A DNA stretch of 64,000 nucleotides from JAWKOK01 sp963765875 (GTDB taxonomy: Bacteria; Chloroflexota; Anaerolineae; Caldilineales; Caldilineaceae): contig CAVXYK010000011.1 in assembly GCA_963765875.1 (NCBI GenBank), forward strand, positions 62,001-126,000, read 5' to 3'. Position 1 is the first letter of the stretch; each line of letters starts with the position of its first letter. Of the stretch, positions 10,550 through 19,452 are shown in pieces. The translations under genes were made by a program, and so were the position numbers. The notes under the pieces were generated by a model. That model searched no databases. It saw only the letters and a program-made list of their open reading frames with translations, and was not told the DNA's origin.

Positions 10550-11732
10550 TCACAGACCCTTTGTCCGGAATGCTTCAATCTTGTCCTCATCGAGCACCAA
10601 ACCCAGACCGGGTCCCGTTGGTACAGTAAGATAACCATCCTGTAATTCAAGCGGTTCCTTCAACAGAAGTTCGTGAATCATCATCTCGGTAAACTCGACA
10701 ACCGGATCGGCATTCTTGATGGCCGCGCCGAGATGAAGTTTGGCCGCCACCTTCAGCCCGACCCCCCATTCGGTCCCGATCACAATCGGCAGATCTGCAC
10801 TTTCGGCGACGGCGGCCCATTGCTCCACGCCGCGAATCCCGCCGGCCTTGGCGCATTTTGTATTGATCACATCGGCGACATCACGTTTTACAATCTGGTG
10901 CACCTGTTCCAGGCTGAACGCGCCCTCGTCCACCTCAACGGGGATCGAGGTCGCCTCCTTCACCCGCTTCGTCCCATCCAGATCCAGCATATTTACCGGT
11001 TGCTCCAAGATCTCCAGGCCCACACCATACCGCTCAACCAACTCGCAGAAGAGAATCGCTTCTTTGACGGTATACCCACAGTTGGCATCGGCTCGCAGGC
11101 TGATCTCCGGGCCGAGTTTTTCACGTATTGCTACGATACAGTCGGCATCCCACGCAGGGTCGGAGCCGACCTTGGCCTTGATGCCGCGTATGCCCTGCTG
11201 ATAATACTCAAAGCTGTGCGCCGCCATTTTCTCAGGCGTGTTGCGGGGCACCTCGATCGAGGCCAGAACCCTTGACCTTCGGCATCCGCCCAAAAGCGTG
11301 TGTACCGGTACGCCCAATGCCTTGGCCACCAGATCGTGGAGCGCCAGATCGATCCCGGATGTCGAAAAACGCGTCGCTCCCGCGTGCCTTGTCCCAACTC
11401 ACCAGATCGATCAGATGTCGCCAGTTCATTGGATCCTGCCCAATCAGGTGCGGCGCCATATGTCGATCGATCATGGCCAGAACGACCTCGACCGGCTCCG
11501 TGGTATCACAAGCGGCCTCCCCGATGCCGATCAGTCCCTCATCGGTGTGGATCTTCACAATCACGTTGGACAGCACCAGAGTGCCTTCGGCATTCAGGTT
11601 CCAGGGGCGATATTTGAACGCTCCTGTGGGATAACGTTCGGGTGCATCTACACCGATGACCTTGTCATCGCCGTCCTGGAACTTTCCAACCGGCAAGCTC
11701 ACTGGGATGGTTTCTATGGCCGTGATTTTCAT
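10550..11732 (-). pseudogene. Mandelate racemase / muconate-lactonizing enzyme family (enolase superfamily, frameshifted)
   Basis: The start MKITAIETIPVSLPVG at 11732 is preceded by GGAGGTT, a near-perfect ribosome site. The N-terminal capping domain (to ~11360) is in one frame. The barrel domain (11329-10550) is in another: GIRGIKAKVGSD gives the KxK catalytic lysines, LRADANCGY and EILEQPV give the metal-binding Asp and Glu, and VEVDEGAF the third ligand region. The break near 11355 falls inside what should read SGIDLALHDLVAKALG; one or two bases restore ~393 residues. These enzymes abstract a proton alpha to a carboxylate (sugar-acid dehydratases, cycloisomerases, racemases, epimerases); the substrate cannot be told. 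Only 12 nt separate it from the upstream peptidase gene. Confidence 0.8.
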
Positions 11733-11744
11733 GCAACCTCCAGG

Positions 11745-13083
11745 TTACCAAAGCGCAGGAAAGCGCTGCAACAAGCCGTCCTGTGCCATTGTCGCTTCCA
11801 CCTCGTCCAGTTCCAGCGGCGCATCGCATGTGAAGTTCTCATACCCATCTTCAGTGATGAGCAACGTGTCCTCCACACGGATGTAGCGCCTCTCTTCCGG
11901 CACCCACATCATCGGATCAAGGGTCAACACAACACCGGGCTGCAACGGCTTCTCTCTGTAGTTGCCCACGTCGTGTACCGTCATGCCGACCGGATGAGAC
12001 AGATGGCCCTTGAATTCCAACGCTCTTCTGGCCGACTGCTCGTAGATTGGCTTTGAGAAGTTCGTCGTCTCAATCACGCTCCTCATCCGATCCGCGGCTT
12101 CGTCCAGAATCTGCCCGGATAACACGCCGGGGCGAATCAGATCAAGAAATGTCTTGTGGTATTCCACAATGAAGCCATAGAGTTCTCTCTGCAAGTCCGA
12201 GTAGCGACCGTTCACCGGCCACATCCGACCGATGTCGCTGGTGTAGTACTGATAATCCGGCGCGCAATCCACCAGCACAAGATCACCGTCTCCAAGCGGC
12301 TGATCATTGGCGTTGTAGTGTCCATACCACGCATTTGCCCCGCCTGCGATAATCGCCCGGTAGCCCGCATCTCTCGCCCCGTTCACCAGGTAGACATAGC
12401 GCATCACTGCATCGAGCTGATACTCCATCACGCCGACTCGCGTCGAGCGCATGGCTTCAACAACCCCGCTCGCCGTCAGTTTGCCGGCTTTCCGCAGCAG
12501 ATCGGCCTCGCTCTCACTCTTGATCAAGCGCAACTCGTCCAACACCGGCGCCAGATCCTGGATTTCCGCCCCAGGAATCCGGTCGCGTAACAATGCGATA
12601 AAGGATCGCATTCGATCCAAACGGCCGTCCCAGGGATCTGCCACGGCCTCCTGCTGGGCGCGCTGGAGCGTGTCCCAGCTCATGCCGGGGCCTTCGGCCA
12701 TGCGCATCGGCGTGTAGACCACCGTGACCTTTTCCAAGAAACGACCCAGTTCCTCAATGCCATAGACCGCGTCCACACCGGTCAACTCGCAGGCGATATT
12801 CGGCGTTCTCCGGCGAGAGCGCTTCGCCCTCATGTTCTCGCCTTGTGGGCGTCTGATGCGGAAGGAACAGGCAGGATATATCGGAGCGACCATCGATCAG
12901 CAAATAGGCGTGAGGCACTTCCACGCCGCAGAGGTAGTAGAAATCATTGGTCTGTCGAAAGAGATCGTGTGCCTTCTCTTTGGGACCGCCCTGAACAAGT
13001 GCAACGGCCTGATTGCCAGTCGCCTCAAGCACTTGCTTACGCCGCGTCACGAACTCATCAGATTCAATCGCCGTTCTGAACAT
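11745..13083 (-). pseudogene. M24 family Xaa-Pro peptidase-like protein (frameshifted)
   Basis: The start at 13083 follows AGGAGG. The N-terminal creatinase-like domain (MFRTAIESDEFVTRR .. PHAYLLIDGRSD) is in one frame to ~12795. The pita-bread domain continues in another: LVDCAPDYQYYTSDIGRMW holds the two metal Asp residues, GHLSHPVGMTVHDVG the His, LDPMMWVPEERRYIRVEDTL the two Glu. One small indel between GEALSPENAEY and CELTGVDAVYG gives ~445 residues, the usual aminopeptidase P size. No signal peptide, so cytoplasmic; it would remove N-terminal residues preceding proline. It is the first gene of an operon with the enolase-family enzyme and the DUF362 protein. Confidence 0.85.
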
Positions 13084-13119
13084 AGTCAGCCTCCTGAATA
13101 CCCGCTGTGATTTCTCGTC

Positions 13120-13250
13120 GACTCTGCTGCAAAAAGCCTGTTCTTGACACGAATGATCACGAATTTACACGAATTGTGTCGTCGCCCCAGAGGGGAGATT
13201 CGTGCTAATTCGCGTAAATTCGTGTCAAAATCCTTTTTGGCAGTGGACTC
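13120..13250. repeat. Palindromic repeat, GACTCTACTGCAAAAAG ends, cacgaatt core
   Basis: Left end GACTCTGCTGCAAAAAGCC pairs with the right end ..TTTTTGGCAGTGGACTC. The core TTGACACGAATnnnCACGAATTTACACGAATT pairs with AATTCGCGTAAATTCGTGTCAA. It is a copy of the same family as 25956-26096 and lies 36 bp upstream of the M24 peptidase start. With the next element it fills most of the 397-bp gap between the peptidase genes. Confidence 0.75.
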
Positions 13251-13309
13251 CCGTCTTGTTAACTTTCGTCATCCATAGTGAATTATCACCCATTTATGTA
13301 TAATCAAAA

Positions 13310-13423
13310 GGGTGTGTTCAAATCGAGTAAAAGTCCCCGGCACTTTCGTCTCAAAGACCAAGCATCATCTGTTTAGATCGAAGTGCCGGGGACTTTTGTG
13401 GCCAATCCATTTTGAACACACCC
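13310..13423. repeat. Nested palindrome with AAAAGTCCCCGGCACTT core
   Basis: The outer arms GGGTGTGTTCAAA (13310-13322) and TTTGAACACACCC (13411-13423) are perfect complements. The inner arms AAAAGTCCCCGGCACTT (13329-13345) and AAGTGCCGGGGACTTTT (13381-13397) form a 17-bp perfect stem. Relatives with the same CCCCGGCAC core are at 37379 and 60183, and a variant (GTGTCGGGGACGGTCC) is at 34636. The form resembles REP/REPIN-type units. Confidence 0.8.
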
Positions 13424-13480
13424 TAACCAAAAGCGTTCGTTTGAGCAAGTCAGTTTCACCCCATAGCACCTGGAGGAATC

Positions 13481-14500
13481 ATGAACCACGAACTGCTCGA
13501 AAAGGTATGCCATACGCCCGGCATTCCAGGGTATGAAGATGAGATTCAGGAGATCATTCAGGAAATACTGGAAGGCTCTTGTGATGAAGTATGGCGAGAC
13601 CGTGTGGGAAATGTGATCGGTCTGAAACGTGCAACCAATCCTCCTGAAGGCCGGCGCCCGCTCCGCGTCGTTCTGGCTGCGCACGCAGATGAGGTCGGCA
13701 TGATGGTCAAACATGTCGATGATGACGGTTTCATCCGCTTCCAGGGTGTTGGCGGGCTCAATCCCCAGGTGCTCGTCTCCCAACGCGTCATCATCCACGG
13801 TCGCAGGCCGGTCAAGGGCGTGATCGTTCCGCGGAGATCCGGCGAAGCGCTGCCAATGCTGGAGGAGATGCTGATCGATGTCGGCTTGCCGCGGGAGGCA
13901 GTCTGTGAAGTAGTAGAAGTCGGCGACATTGTCACATTTGCATCGGAGCTTGAACAACTCAACGACAAAGTCTTCGTAGGCAGGAATTTCGACGACCGCA
14001 TCGGCACCTACTGCCTGCTCGACGCCATGGAGAACCTTGGCCCGACGAAGGTGGATGTCTATGCGGTCAGTTCCGTGCAGGAAGAGGTCGGTGTGCGCGG
14101 CATGCCCATGGCGGCCTATGCCATCGAACCGGACATCGGCCTCGCGCTGGACGGCAGCGTCACTTGGGGCGCACACATTCCAAAGCATGACTACATCTGC
14201 GCCATGGGAGAAGGTACGGGGATCTATCTCATCGACAACCTGACCATTGGCGACCGCCGATTGATCAGATTTCTCATCGACCTGTGCGAGCAGCATGGGA
14301 TCGCCTTCCAGCGCAACATCGGCGGGGGTACCGATGCGTCGGCCATTCAGCGCACAAAATCGGGCGCGCTCAGCACCACCATCGGCGCGCCCGTTCGCTA
14401 CATGCACTCAACCGTTCAACTGTGCCACCAAGACGACATCGAAGCAACCGTCGCCCTGCTGAAGGTCTTCCTGGCACACGCCCACGAAATGCTGCCGTAG
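13481..14500 (+). CDS. M42 family metallopeptidase (glutamyl aminopeptidase / endoglucanase-M type)
   Basis: Intact, 339 residues, start preceded by TGGAGGAATC. Family landmarks are in order: AAHADEVGMM (first metal His68 and Asp70), RNFDDRIGTY (bridging Asp), SSVQEEVGVRG (catalytic and metal Glu), GLALDGS (metal Asp), GGGTDASAIQ, and the final His in RYMHSTVQLC. M42 enzymes form dodecameric cytoplasmic tetrahedra that trim N-terminal residues from peptides. The gene stands alone between palindromic repeats, near the M24 peptidase and upstream of the glycosidase-like gene. Peptide turnover is the likely role; residue preference cannot be read from sequence. Confidence 0.92.
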   Translation: MNHELLEKVCHTPGIPGYEDEIQEIIQEILEGSCDEVWRDRVGNVIGLKRATNPPEGRRPLRVVLAAHADEVGMMVKHVDDDGFIRFQGVGGLNPQVLVSQRVIIHGRRPVKGVIVPRRSGEALPMLEEMLIDVGLPREAVCEVVEVGDIVTFASELEQLNDKVFVGRNFDDRIGTYCLLDAMENLGPTKVDVYAVSSVQEEVGVRGMPMAAYAIEPDIGLALDGSVTWGAHIPKHDYICAMGEGTGIYLIDNLTIGDRRLIRFLIDLCEQHGIAFQRNIGGGTDASAIQRTKSGALSTTIGAPVRYMHSTVQLCHQDDIEATVALLKVFLAHAHEMLP

Positions 14501-14519
14501 GTCCAGCGCTGTCTTCATC

Positions 14520-14700
14520 TCATGTGATGGTTCGACTGCAAAAACGAAAATTAGCCACAGATTCACACAGATAGGAATCTGATTTTCACAGATGGTTTTC
14601 GGATTTCCAGAGTAATCCCAGTCCTATCAGTGCCTTATCCTTTTTCCATCTGTGTGAATCTGTGGCGAAAAAGGCTTTTGAGTAGTCTCACGTGATCATC
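14520..14700. repeat. Palindromic repeat, GCCACAGATTCACACAGAT core
   Basis: A perfect 19-bp inverted repeat is formed by 14554-14572 and 14648-14666 (ATCTGTGTGAATCTGTGGC). Outer flanks GGTTCGACTGCAAAAAC and the right-hand TTTTGAGTAGTCTCACGTG are a degenerate copy of the GACTCTACTGCAAAAAG ends. It begins about 20 nt after the M42 stop codon and ends just before the next gene's ribosome site. Copies with the same core are at 39800, 56004 and (half) 58922. Confidence 0.75.
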
Positions 14701-14723
14701 AATAAATCCAAAGGAGCACTCGT

Positions 14724-16739
14724 ATGAGCAATTGGTGGTTGAGCTATCCGTGGCGTCTGATCCAGACCAACCTGCGCGAGATCGACATGTTGGACATCGA
14801 TGCAGCGCAGGTTGTCCGCGACATGCAGGCATTTGACGCCAACATCCTGATGATCAACGCTGCCGGGATCATCGCCTCCTATCCGACCGATCTTCCGTTC
14901 CATTTCCAGAGTCCTTATCTCCAGGGTGACAGTCTGGCCGAGATTATCGACGCTTGCCATGCCGCCGACATCCGCGTGATTGCACGCACCGACTTCTCCA
15001 AAGTACGTCGCCCCATCTACGAAGCCAATCCCGAGTGGGCCTATGTCAGCCCCGAAGGCCAGATCGTCGACTACAACGGCGATGTGGCTTGCTGTCTCAA
15101 CGGCGGCTACCAGCAGGAATACGCCTTCAACATTCTTGAGGAGATGCTGACGCGTCTGCCGTTCGACGGCATCTTCTTTAACATGGGCGGCTATCAAACC
15201 AGCGATTACTCCGGCAACTACTTTGGCCCCTGCCAGTGCGCCAACTGCAAGCGCCTCTTTCAAGAAATGTACGGTCTGGATCTACCGGTGGTCGAGGATA
15301 TGGATGACCCTGTCTTCCGCAAATACACGGTCTTCAAGAGCCGCACGTTGCGTGCCCATGGCGAGAAAGTCTACGATTTCCTACACGAAGGCTGGCCCGA
15401 TCTCTGCATTGCCAGCCACCCTGACTTGCCCGAGGGCTTCAAACGCCAGGAGAACAACACCGCCATCAAGCGGGCGCTTCCCCACTGGCAGTACGTCGGC
15501 TCCGACAACACCAAGTGGCTGACCAGCAGCTTCCCCAACAAAGTTTCCAGCAACGCCAGCGTCGACTTCATCGACTTTCCCTACCGCCACGTAGCCGTCT
15601 CGCCCCACCAGCAGAAGCTGCGCCTGGCCCAGGCACTGGCCAATGGCGGCGCACTTGACTACTACCTCATAGGGCGACTGGACAACCACGAGGATCGGTC
15701 CGGCTATGCGCCGGTCAAGGAGATGTTCGCCTACCACGCAGGCAACGAGGCGAGCTATCGCGGGCTGACCTCAAAGGCCAACATCGCCCTGCTCAACGGC
15801 CCATTGGCTCACCAGAATGAGTTCCGGGGCTGGTTCCGCTTTCTGATCGAAGGCCACTTCCTCTTTGACACACTGATGGAGAGCGCCGCCCTCGACCTCT
15901 CGTGGGATCGCTACGACGCCGTCATCCTGCCCGACTTCCAGCCGGTCAGCAATGCCTTGGCACGCAAGCTCGACGACTTCGTGGCCGCCGGCGGCACACT
16001 GATCGCCTCCGGGCGCAGCAGTTTCCGAGATGAGCACTTTGAGCCGCGTGACCTCCCCGCCCTAGCCTGCCTGGGCATGACCGACCTGAGACTCGTTCGC
16101 CAGGACATGACATCAGCCTACTTCAAGTTCGAGCGCAAAGAGGGCTTCCCACGCTTTGATGATATCGACCTACTATACATTGATGGACCCTACATCTACG
16201 CCGACTATGAAAGAAGTGTAGAACATCATCTGCACCTGATCCCGCCCCACAACTTTGGACCGCCGGAGCGCTGCTACTACGAACTGGAGACCGAGGAGCC
16301 TGGTCTGCTGGTCAATGACTACAGCGAAGGCCGGGCAATCTACATTCCCTGGCTGCCGGGTGCGCTCTTCCATCGTCAGGGCTATCCAAACACATCTGAA
16401 TTCATCGCCGATGTGCTCGAGCAGATAGCCGGACTAACACCGGTCGGGGGCAACCTGTCGCCCATGGTCGAAGTCACGCGCTATGGTCAGGCCAAGAGCG
16501 GGGTTGACCTGATCCATCTGGTCAATGGCTCCGGCCACTTTGGCGTCAGTTTTTTCGAGCCGGTGATGATGGTCGATCTTGAAATAGTAATCGACTACGC
16601 GCAAAAGCCCGGCAAGGTCAGGAGTCTGGAGAACCAGTGCGAATACAAGTCGTCATGGCGAGACGGTCGACTGACTATTCGAGTGCCAGTCCTTGGGCTA
16701 TTCGACGCGATCCAGGTGATGCAGGGCGAGATGCGTTGA
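14724..16739 (+). CDS. Glycoside-hydrolase-like TIM-barrel protein with beta-galactosidase-trimerisation-like domain
   Basis: 671 residues, start after AAAGGAG. The N-terminal ~330 residues look like a (beta/alpha)8 glycosidase: LMINAAGIIASYPTD, AEIIDACHAADIRVIARTDF, LTRLPFDGIFFNMGGYQ. A Cys cluster CQCANCKRLF follows, as in uncharacterised alpha-amylase/GH29/GH42-related barrels. Residues ~350-460 (ALLNGPL .. YDAVILPDFQPVSNALARKL .. VAAGGTLIASGRSS) resemble the beta-galactosidase trimerisation (glutamine-amidotransferase-like) fold, and a C-terminal beta domain ends the protein. No signal peptide, so cytoplasmic. The substrate is unknown. Catalytic carboxylates cannot be assigned with confidence. 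Confidence 0.7.
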   Translation: MSNWWLSYPWRLIQTNLREIDMLDIDAAQVVRDMQAFDANILMINAAGIIASYPTDLPFHFQSPYLQGDSLAEIIDACHAADIRVIARTDFSKVRRPIYEANPEWAYVSPEGQIVDYNGDVACCLNGGYQQEYAFNILEEMLTRLPFDGIFFNMGGYQTSDYSGNYFGPCQCANCKRLFQEMYGLDLPVVEDMDDPVFRKYTVFKSRTLRAHGEKVYDFLHEGWPDLCIASHPDLPEGFKRQENNTAIKRALPHWQYVGSDNTKWLTSSFPNKVSSNASVDFIDFPYRHVAVSPHQQKLRLAQALANGGALDYYLIGRLDNHEDRSGYAPVKEMFAYHAGNEASYRGLTSKANIALLNGPLAHQNEFRGWFRFLIEGHFLFDTLMESAALDLSWDRYDAVILPDFQPVSNALARKLDDFVAAGGTLIASGRSSFRDEHFEPRDLPALACLGMTDLRLVRQDMTSAYFKFERKEGFPRFDDIDLLYIDGPYIYADYERSVEHHLHLIPPHNFGPPERCYYELETEEPGLLVNDYSEGRAIYIPWLPGALFHRQGYPNTSEFIADVLEQIAGLTPVGGNLSPMVEVTRYGQAKSGVDLIHLVNGSGHFGVSFFEPVMMVDLEIVIDYAQKPGKVRSLENQCEYKSSWRDGRLTIRVPVLGLFDAIQVMQGEMR

Positions 16740-16808
16740 TGGCCGGACAGGTTGATGGTCCAAGACGCAACCGTTAAGAAGCTGTTTAAAAAGATGAGTA
16801 CACCATGC

Positions 16809-16876
16809 AGCATTCCGGGATTGAGCCACCCGAAGCTTCATTATCAGGCTATGGTTTGGCTCAATCCCGGAATGCT
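16809..16876. repeat. 20-bp perfect inverted repeat
   Basis: AGCATTCCGGGATTGAGCCA (16809-16828) and its exact complement (16857-16876) enclose a 28-nt loop. It lies 70 nt after the stop of the glycosidase-like gene. There is no T-tract. It may act as an mRNA 3' stabiliser or be a mobile palindrome. Confidence 0.7.
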
Positions 16877-16964
16877 CGCGCACATGTGGGCTCTTCGATC
16901 AGCTTCTGGGGCAAGTGACTGGAGCCGATTGCCTGCCGAGTCAACTCATCGCAATTCAAACTGC

Positions 16965-17009
16965 TTGCATCACCCTTCGCAACGGTGTACACTGAAAATG
17001 TACACCGTT
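16965..17009 (+). promoter_or_regulatory. Promoter and overlapping palindromic operator of the toxin-antitoxin pair
   Basis: TTGCAT (16965-16970) and TACACT (16988-16993) are 17 nt apart and 45 nt upstream of the antitoxin ATG. An 11-bp palindrome AACGGTGTACA (16981-16991) / TGTACACCGTT (16999-17009) with a 7-nt centre covers the -10 box and the probable start site. Phd/YefM antitoxins, alone or with toxin, bind such palindromes to repress their own operon, so this is the likely autoregulatory operator. Confidence 0.65.
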
Positions 17010-17037
17010 TCATGGCTATTGATTGGAGGAGGAAGCC

Positions 17038-17274
17038 ATGCTTGAAATCAGCGTCAAGGAACTCCGTTCCGAATTGCGGCGAGTGATCGATCAAGTTGAG
17101 GCTGGCGAGGAGATGACGATTACACGTCGTGGCAAAGTTGTCGCCCGTCTAGTACCGCCAGAGAGCGAGCCTAAGGAATTCCCGGATCTGACGGAGTTCC
17201 GCGCATCAATTGAACTGAACGGTGAAGGTATCAGCGAAACGCTAATCCGGGAAAGGCGTGAGGCTCGCTATTGA
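17038..17274 (+). CDS. Phd/YefM-type antitoxin
   Basis: 78 residues from the ATG at 17038, chosen because GGAGGAGG sits 6 nt upstream; an earlier in-frame start at 17023 lacks a ribosome site. MLEISVKELRSELRRVIDQVEAG and ITRRGKVVARLVP are the conserved DNA-binding half of the prevent-host-death family. The C-terminal ~25 residues should fold on the toxin. It is cotranscribed with the PIN toxin (2 nt from stop to next ATG) and probably represses its own promoter through the palindrome at 16981-17009. Confidence 0.92.
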   Translation: MLEISVKELRSELRRVIDQVEAGEEMTITRRGKVVARLVPPESEPKEFPDLTEFRASIELNGEGISETLIRERREARY

Positions 17275-17276
17275 GA

Positions 17277-17702
17277 ATGAGCTACTTCGACACGAGTGTG
17301 ATTGTTGCCTACTATGTCCCCGAAAAGCTGAGCACGTACGCACAGCAGCGGTTGTCGACTGCGGCTCACGCAGTTGTTAGCGAGCTGACACAGATCGAGT
17401 TTGTCTCTGCTCTTTCGCTGCGGCATCGAATCGGCGATCTGACCTATGCGGAAGTTCAGCGCGTCTCCAGTCTTTTCGCTGGCCATCTCGATACAGGTCT
17501 CTATCAGAAATTACACTTTGATTCAGCAGTTTTCCAAACTGCCTACAGCTACCTTTCCCGCTTTGACCTACCACTAAAGGCTCCCGACGCGCTTCATCTA
17601 GCAGCAGCCTGGCAGCTCCAATCGACTTTGATCACGGCAGATCACCAACTGGCACGCAATGCGAAAGCGTTGGACATCCCAGCGGAGCTAATTGAAGTTT
17701 GA
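17277..17702 (+). CDS. VapC-type PIN-domain RNase toxin
   Basis: About 141 residues from the ATG at 17277; a TTG at 17271 overlapping the antitoxin stop is an alternative. The acidic PIN residues are present: the Asp in MSYFDTSV, the Glu in ELTQIEFVSAL, the Asp in APDALHLAAA and the Asp in ITADHQLARNA. VapC enzymes are Mg-dependent ribonucleases that cut tRNA or rRNA until bound by the antitoxin. The pair is intact with all catalytic residues, so it should be functional. No other mobile or defence genes flank it. Confidence 0.92.
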   Translation: MSYFDTSVIVAYYVPEKLSTYAQQRLSTAAHAVVSELTQIEFVSALSLRHRIGDLTYAEVQRVSSLFAGHLDTGLYQKLHFDSAVFQTAYSYLSRFDLPLKAPDALHLAAAWQLQSTLITADHQLARNAKALDIPAELIEV

Positions 17703-17774
17703 TGTGGCAGATGTGATCCAACGTTTCTCATATTCTTTCTCCTATCAATTACGGCCAGACAAGGAACTATTGTG

Positions 17775-19304
17775 ATGAGCGACCGACAGCCCAACATCCT
17801 CTTCCTCTTCACCGACCAGCAACGCTATGACACCATCCATGAACTCGGCAATCCCATGATCCGCACGCCGGCGCTGGATCGGCTGGCACGCGAGGGCACC
17901 GCCTTCACCCAGGCCTTCACGCCCAGCCCCGTCTGCATGGCCGCTCGCTGCGCCATCGTGACCGGCCAGCCGCCCCACAAGACCGGTTGCACGGCCAACA
18001 ACCCCATGCCTCAAAACGAGCCCAGCTTCATGCAACGCCTGAGCGAACAGGGCTATCAGACAGCCGGCATCGGCAAAATGCACTTCTCGCCCGATGCGCA
18101 TCTCGATTGGGGCTTCGAGCAACGCATCTACTCCGAGGAAGGGGCGACGCCCGGTGACGAGTTTATGGCCTACCTGGACGAACAGAGCTACGGCCATGTT
18201 CAGGATGTCCACGGCGTGCGCGGCGAATACTACTACCTGCCTCAGCCGTCACAGCTGCCTGCCGAGCATCACCACACCCATTGGATCGCCGATCAATCCA
18301 TCGATTTTCTCGAGAATCGTGATCGGGACAGGCCCTTCTTCCTCTGGTCCAGCTTCATCAAGCCCCATCCGCCCTTCGAGAATCCGACGCCCTGGAACAA
18401 GCTCTACCGGACGCCGGAGATGAGACCACCCTTCCGTCCCGACGGCTACGAGAATCTGCTCAACTTCTGGAACCGCATCCAGAATCGCTATAAATATCGT
18501 GACGCGGGCATCGATGACAACTTGATGCGTACCATGCGCGCCGCCTATTACGCGGCCATCTCCTTCATCGACTACAACGTGGGGCGCATTCTGGAGGCGT
18601 TGGGCGACGAGATCGACAACACGCTGATCGTCTACTCTGCCGATCATGGCGAGTTACTGGGCGACTACGGCAGCGTGGGCAAACGCAGCATGCTGGATGC
18701 AGGCGCCCGCGTCCCGCTGTTGGTACGCTATCCCGAACAGTTTGCCGCCGGCGTCCACGTCGACGCGCCGGCCACGCTCTTGGACATCTGGCCGACGCTG
18801 CTGGCAGCAGCCGGCGCCGACGAGATCTACAGCAGTGCAGAAGGCGAAGCCCTGCAACGCGTGGCGGATGGAACGACCGAACGAGAACTAGTTTTCAGCC
18901 AGTTCTCAGAAGGGCGCTTCGGCCTCTACATGGTGACTAATGGGCGTCACAAATACATCTACTCGGCAGCAGACGAAAAGGAGTGGCTCTTTGACCGCAG
19001 GAACGATCCGTCCGAAAGCCACAATTTTGCCTACAATCTGACCTACTATGAGGTGACAGCCCGACTGCGACAGGCGCTGCTCGCACGGTTCGAGACGGAT
19101 GGATACGACAGAGCCGTAGACGACGGCGACTGGCGCAGGTACGGCAAGCAGACTCTTCCTGATGATCCTGACTTTGGCCTGCTCTTCCAGGACCCGCCAG
19201 ACACCCAAACGCGCATCGATGCCCTAGGGCCGTATGCTCGGCACGTCACAGCGCCGGACGCCGCGTCTTATGCTGCGTTCTCACATCTGTCCAGGGATGA
19301 TTGA
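17775..19304 (+). CDS. Type I sulfatase (formylglycine-dependent, CxAxR)
   Basis: 509 residues; the ATG at 17775 follows AAGGAACTATTGTG (a GTG lies directly before it). NILFLFTDQQRYD carries the N-terminal metal Asp. The formylglycine site is C54-M-A-A-R, the less common CxAxR version of CxPxR, still followed by the usual GQPPHKTG-like helix. ADHGELLGDYG holds metal-binding Asp-His. No signal peptide is visible, so cytoplasmic. It hydrolyses sulfate (or phosphonate) esters; the substrate is unknown. No formylglycine-generating enzyme is encoded in the window. It precedes the phosphoesterase-LysM gene. Confidence 0.9.
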   Translation: MSDRQPNILFLFTDQQRYDTIHELGNPMIRTPALDRLAREGTAFTQAFTPSPVCMAARCAIVTGQPPHKTGCTANNPMPQNEPSFMQRLSEQGYQTAGIGKMHFSPDAHLDWGFEQRIYSEEGATPGDEFMAYLDEQSYGHVQDVHGVRGEYYYLPQPSQLPAEHHHTHWIADQSIDFLENRDRDRPFFLWSSFIKPHPPFENPTPWNKLYRTPEMRPPFRPDGYENLLNFWNRIQNRYKYRDAGIDDNLMRTMRAAYYAAISFIDYNVGRILEALGDEIDNTLIVYSADHGELLGDYGSVGKRSMLDAGARVPLLVRYPEQFAAGVHVDAPATLLDIWPTLLAAAGADEIYSSAEGEALQRVADGTTERELVFSQFSEGRFGLYMVTNGRHKYIYSAADEKEWLFDRRNDPSESHNFAYNLTYYEVTARLRQALLARFETDGYDRAVDDGDWRRYGKQTLPDDPDFGLLFQDPPDTQTRIDALGPYARHVTAPDAASYAAFSHLSRDD

Positions 19305-19349
19305 TTCACGTATTTTGACGCGATTGTCGGGGTTTGGGAACAAGAAGCC

Positions 19350-19378
19350 TTCACATAACGTCCAGATAAGTGTACAAT
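19350..19378 (+). promoter_or_regulatory. Predicted sigma-70 promoter for the phosphoesterase-LysM gene
   Basis: TTCACA (19350-19355) and TACAAT (19373-19378) are 17 nt apart, each one mismatch from consensus, about 75 nt before the chosen start at 19453. Confidence 0.5.
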
Positions 19379-19452
19379 CATACCTGCACAAAGAGAGTTC
19401 TATGTACAATCGCATTTTAGTATCGAGATCGCACCTAGCAGAGGAGACTGTT

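Noticed and set aside
13120..13423. Possible CRISPR array or CRISPR-like repeats among the palindromes
   Set aside because: Copies are single or pairs of different palindromes, with no regularly spaced identical repeats and no cas genes nearby.
13373..14407. A 344-codon minus-strand frame opposite the M42 peptidase
   Set aside because: The plus-strand frame has every M42 metal ligand; the reverse reading is rich in His/Asp without motifs.
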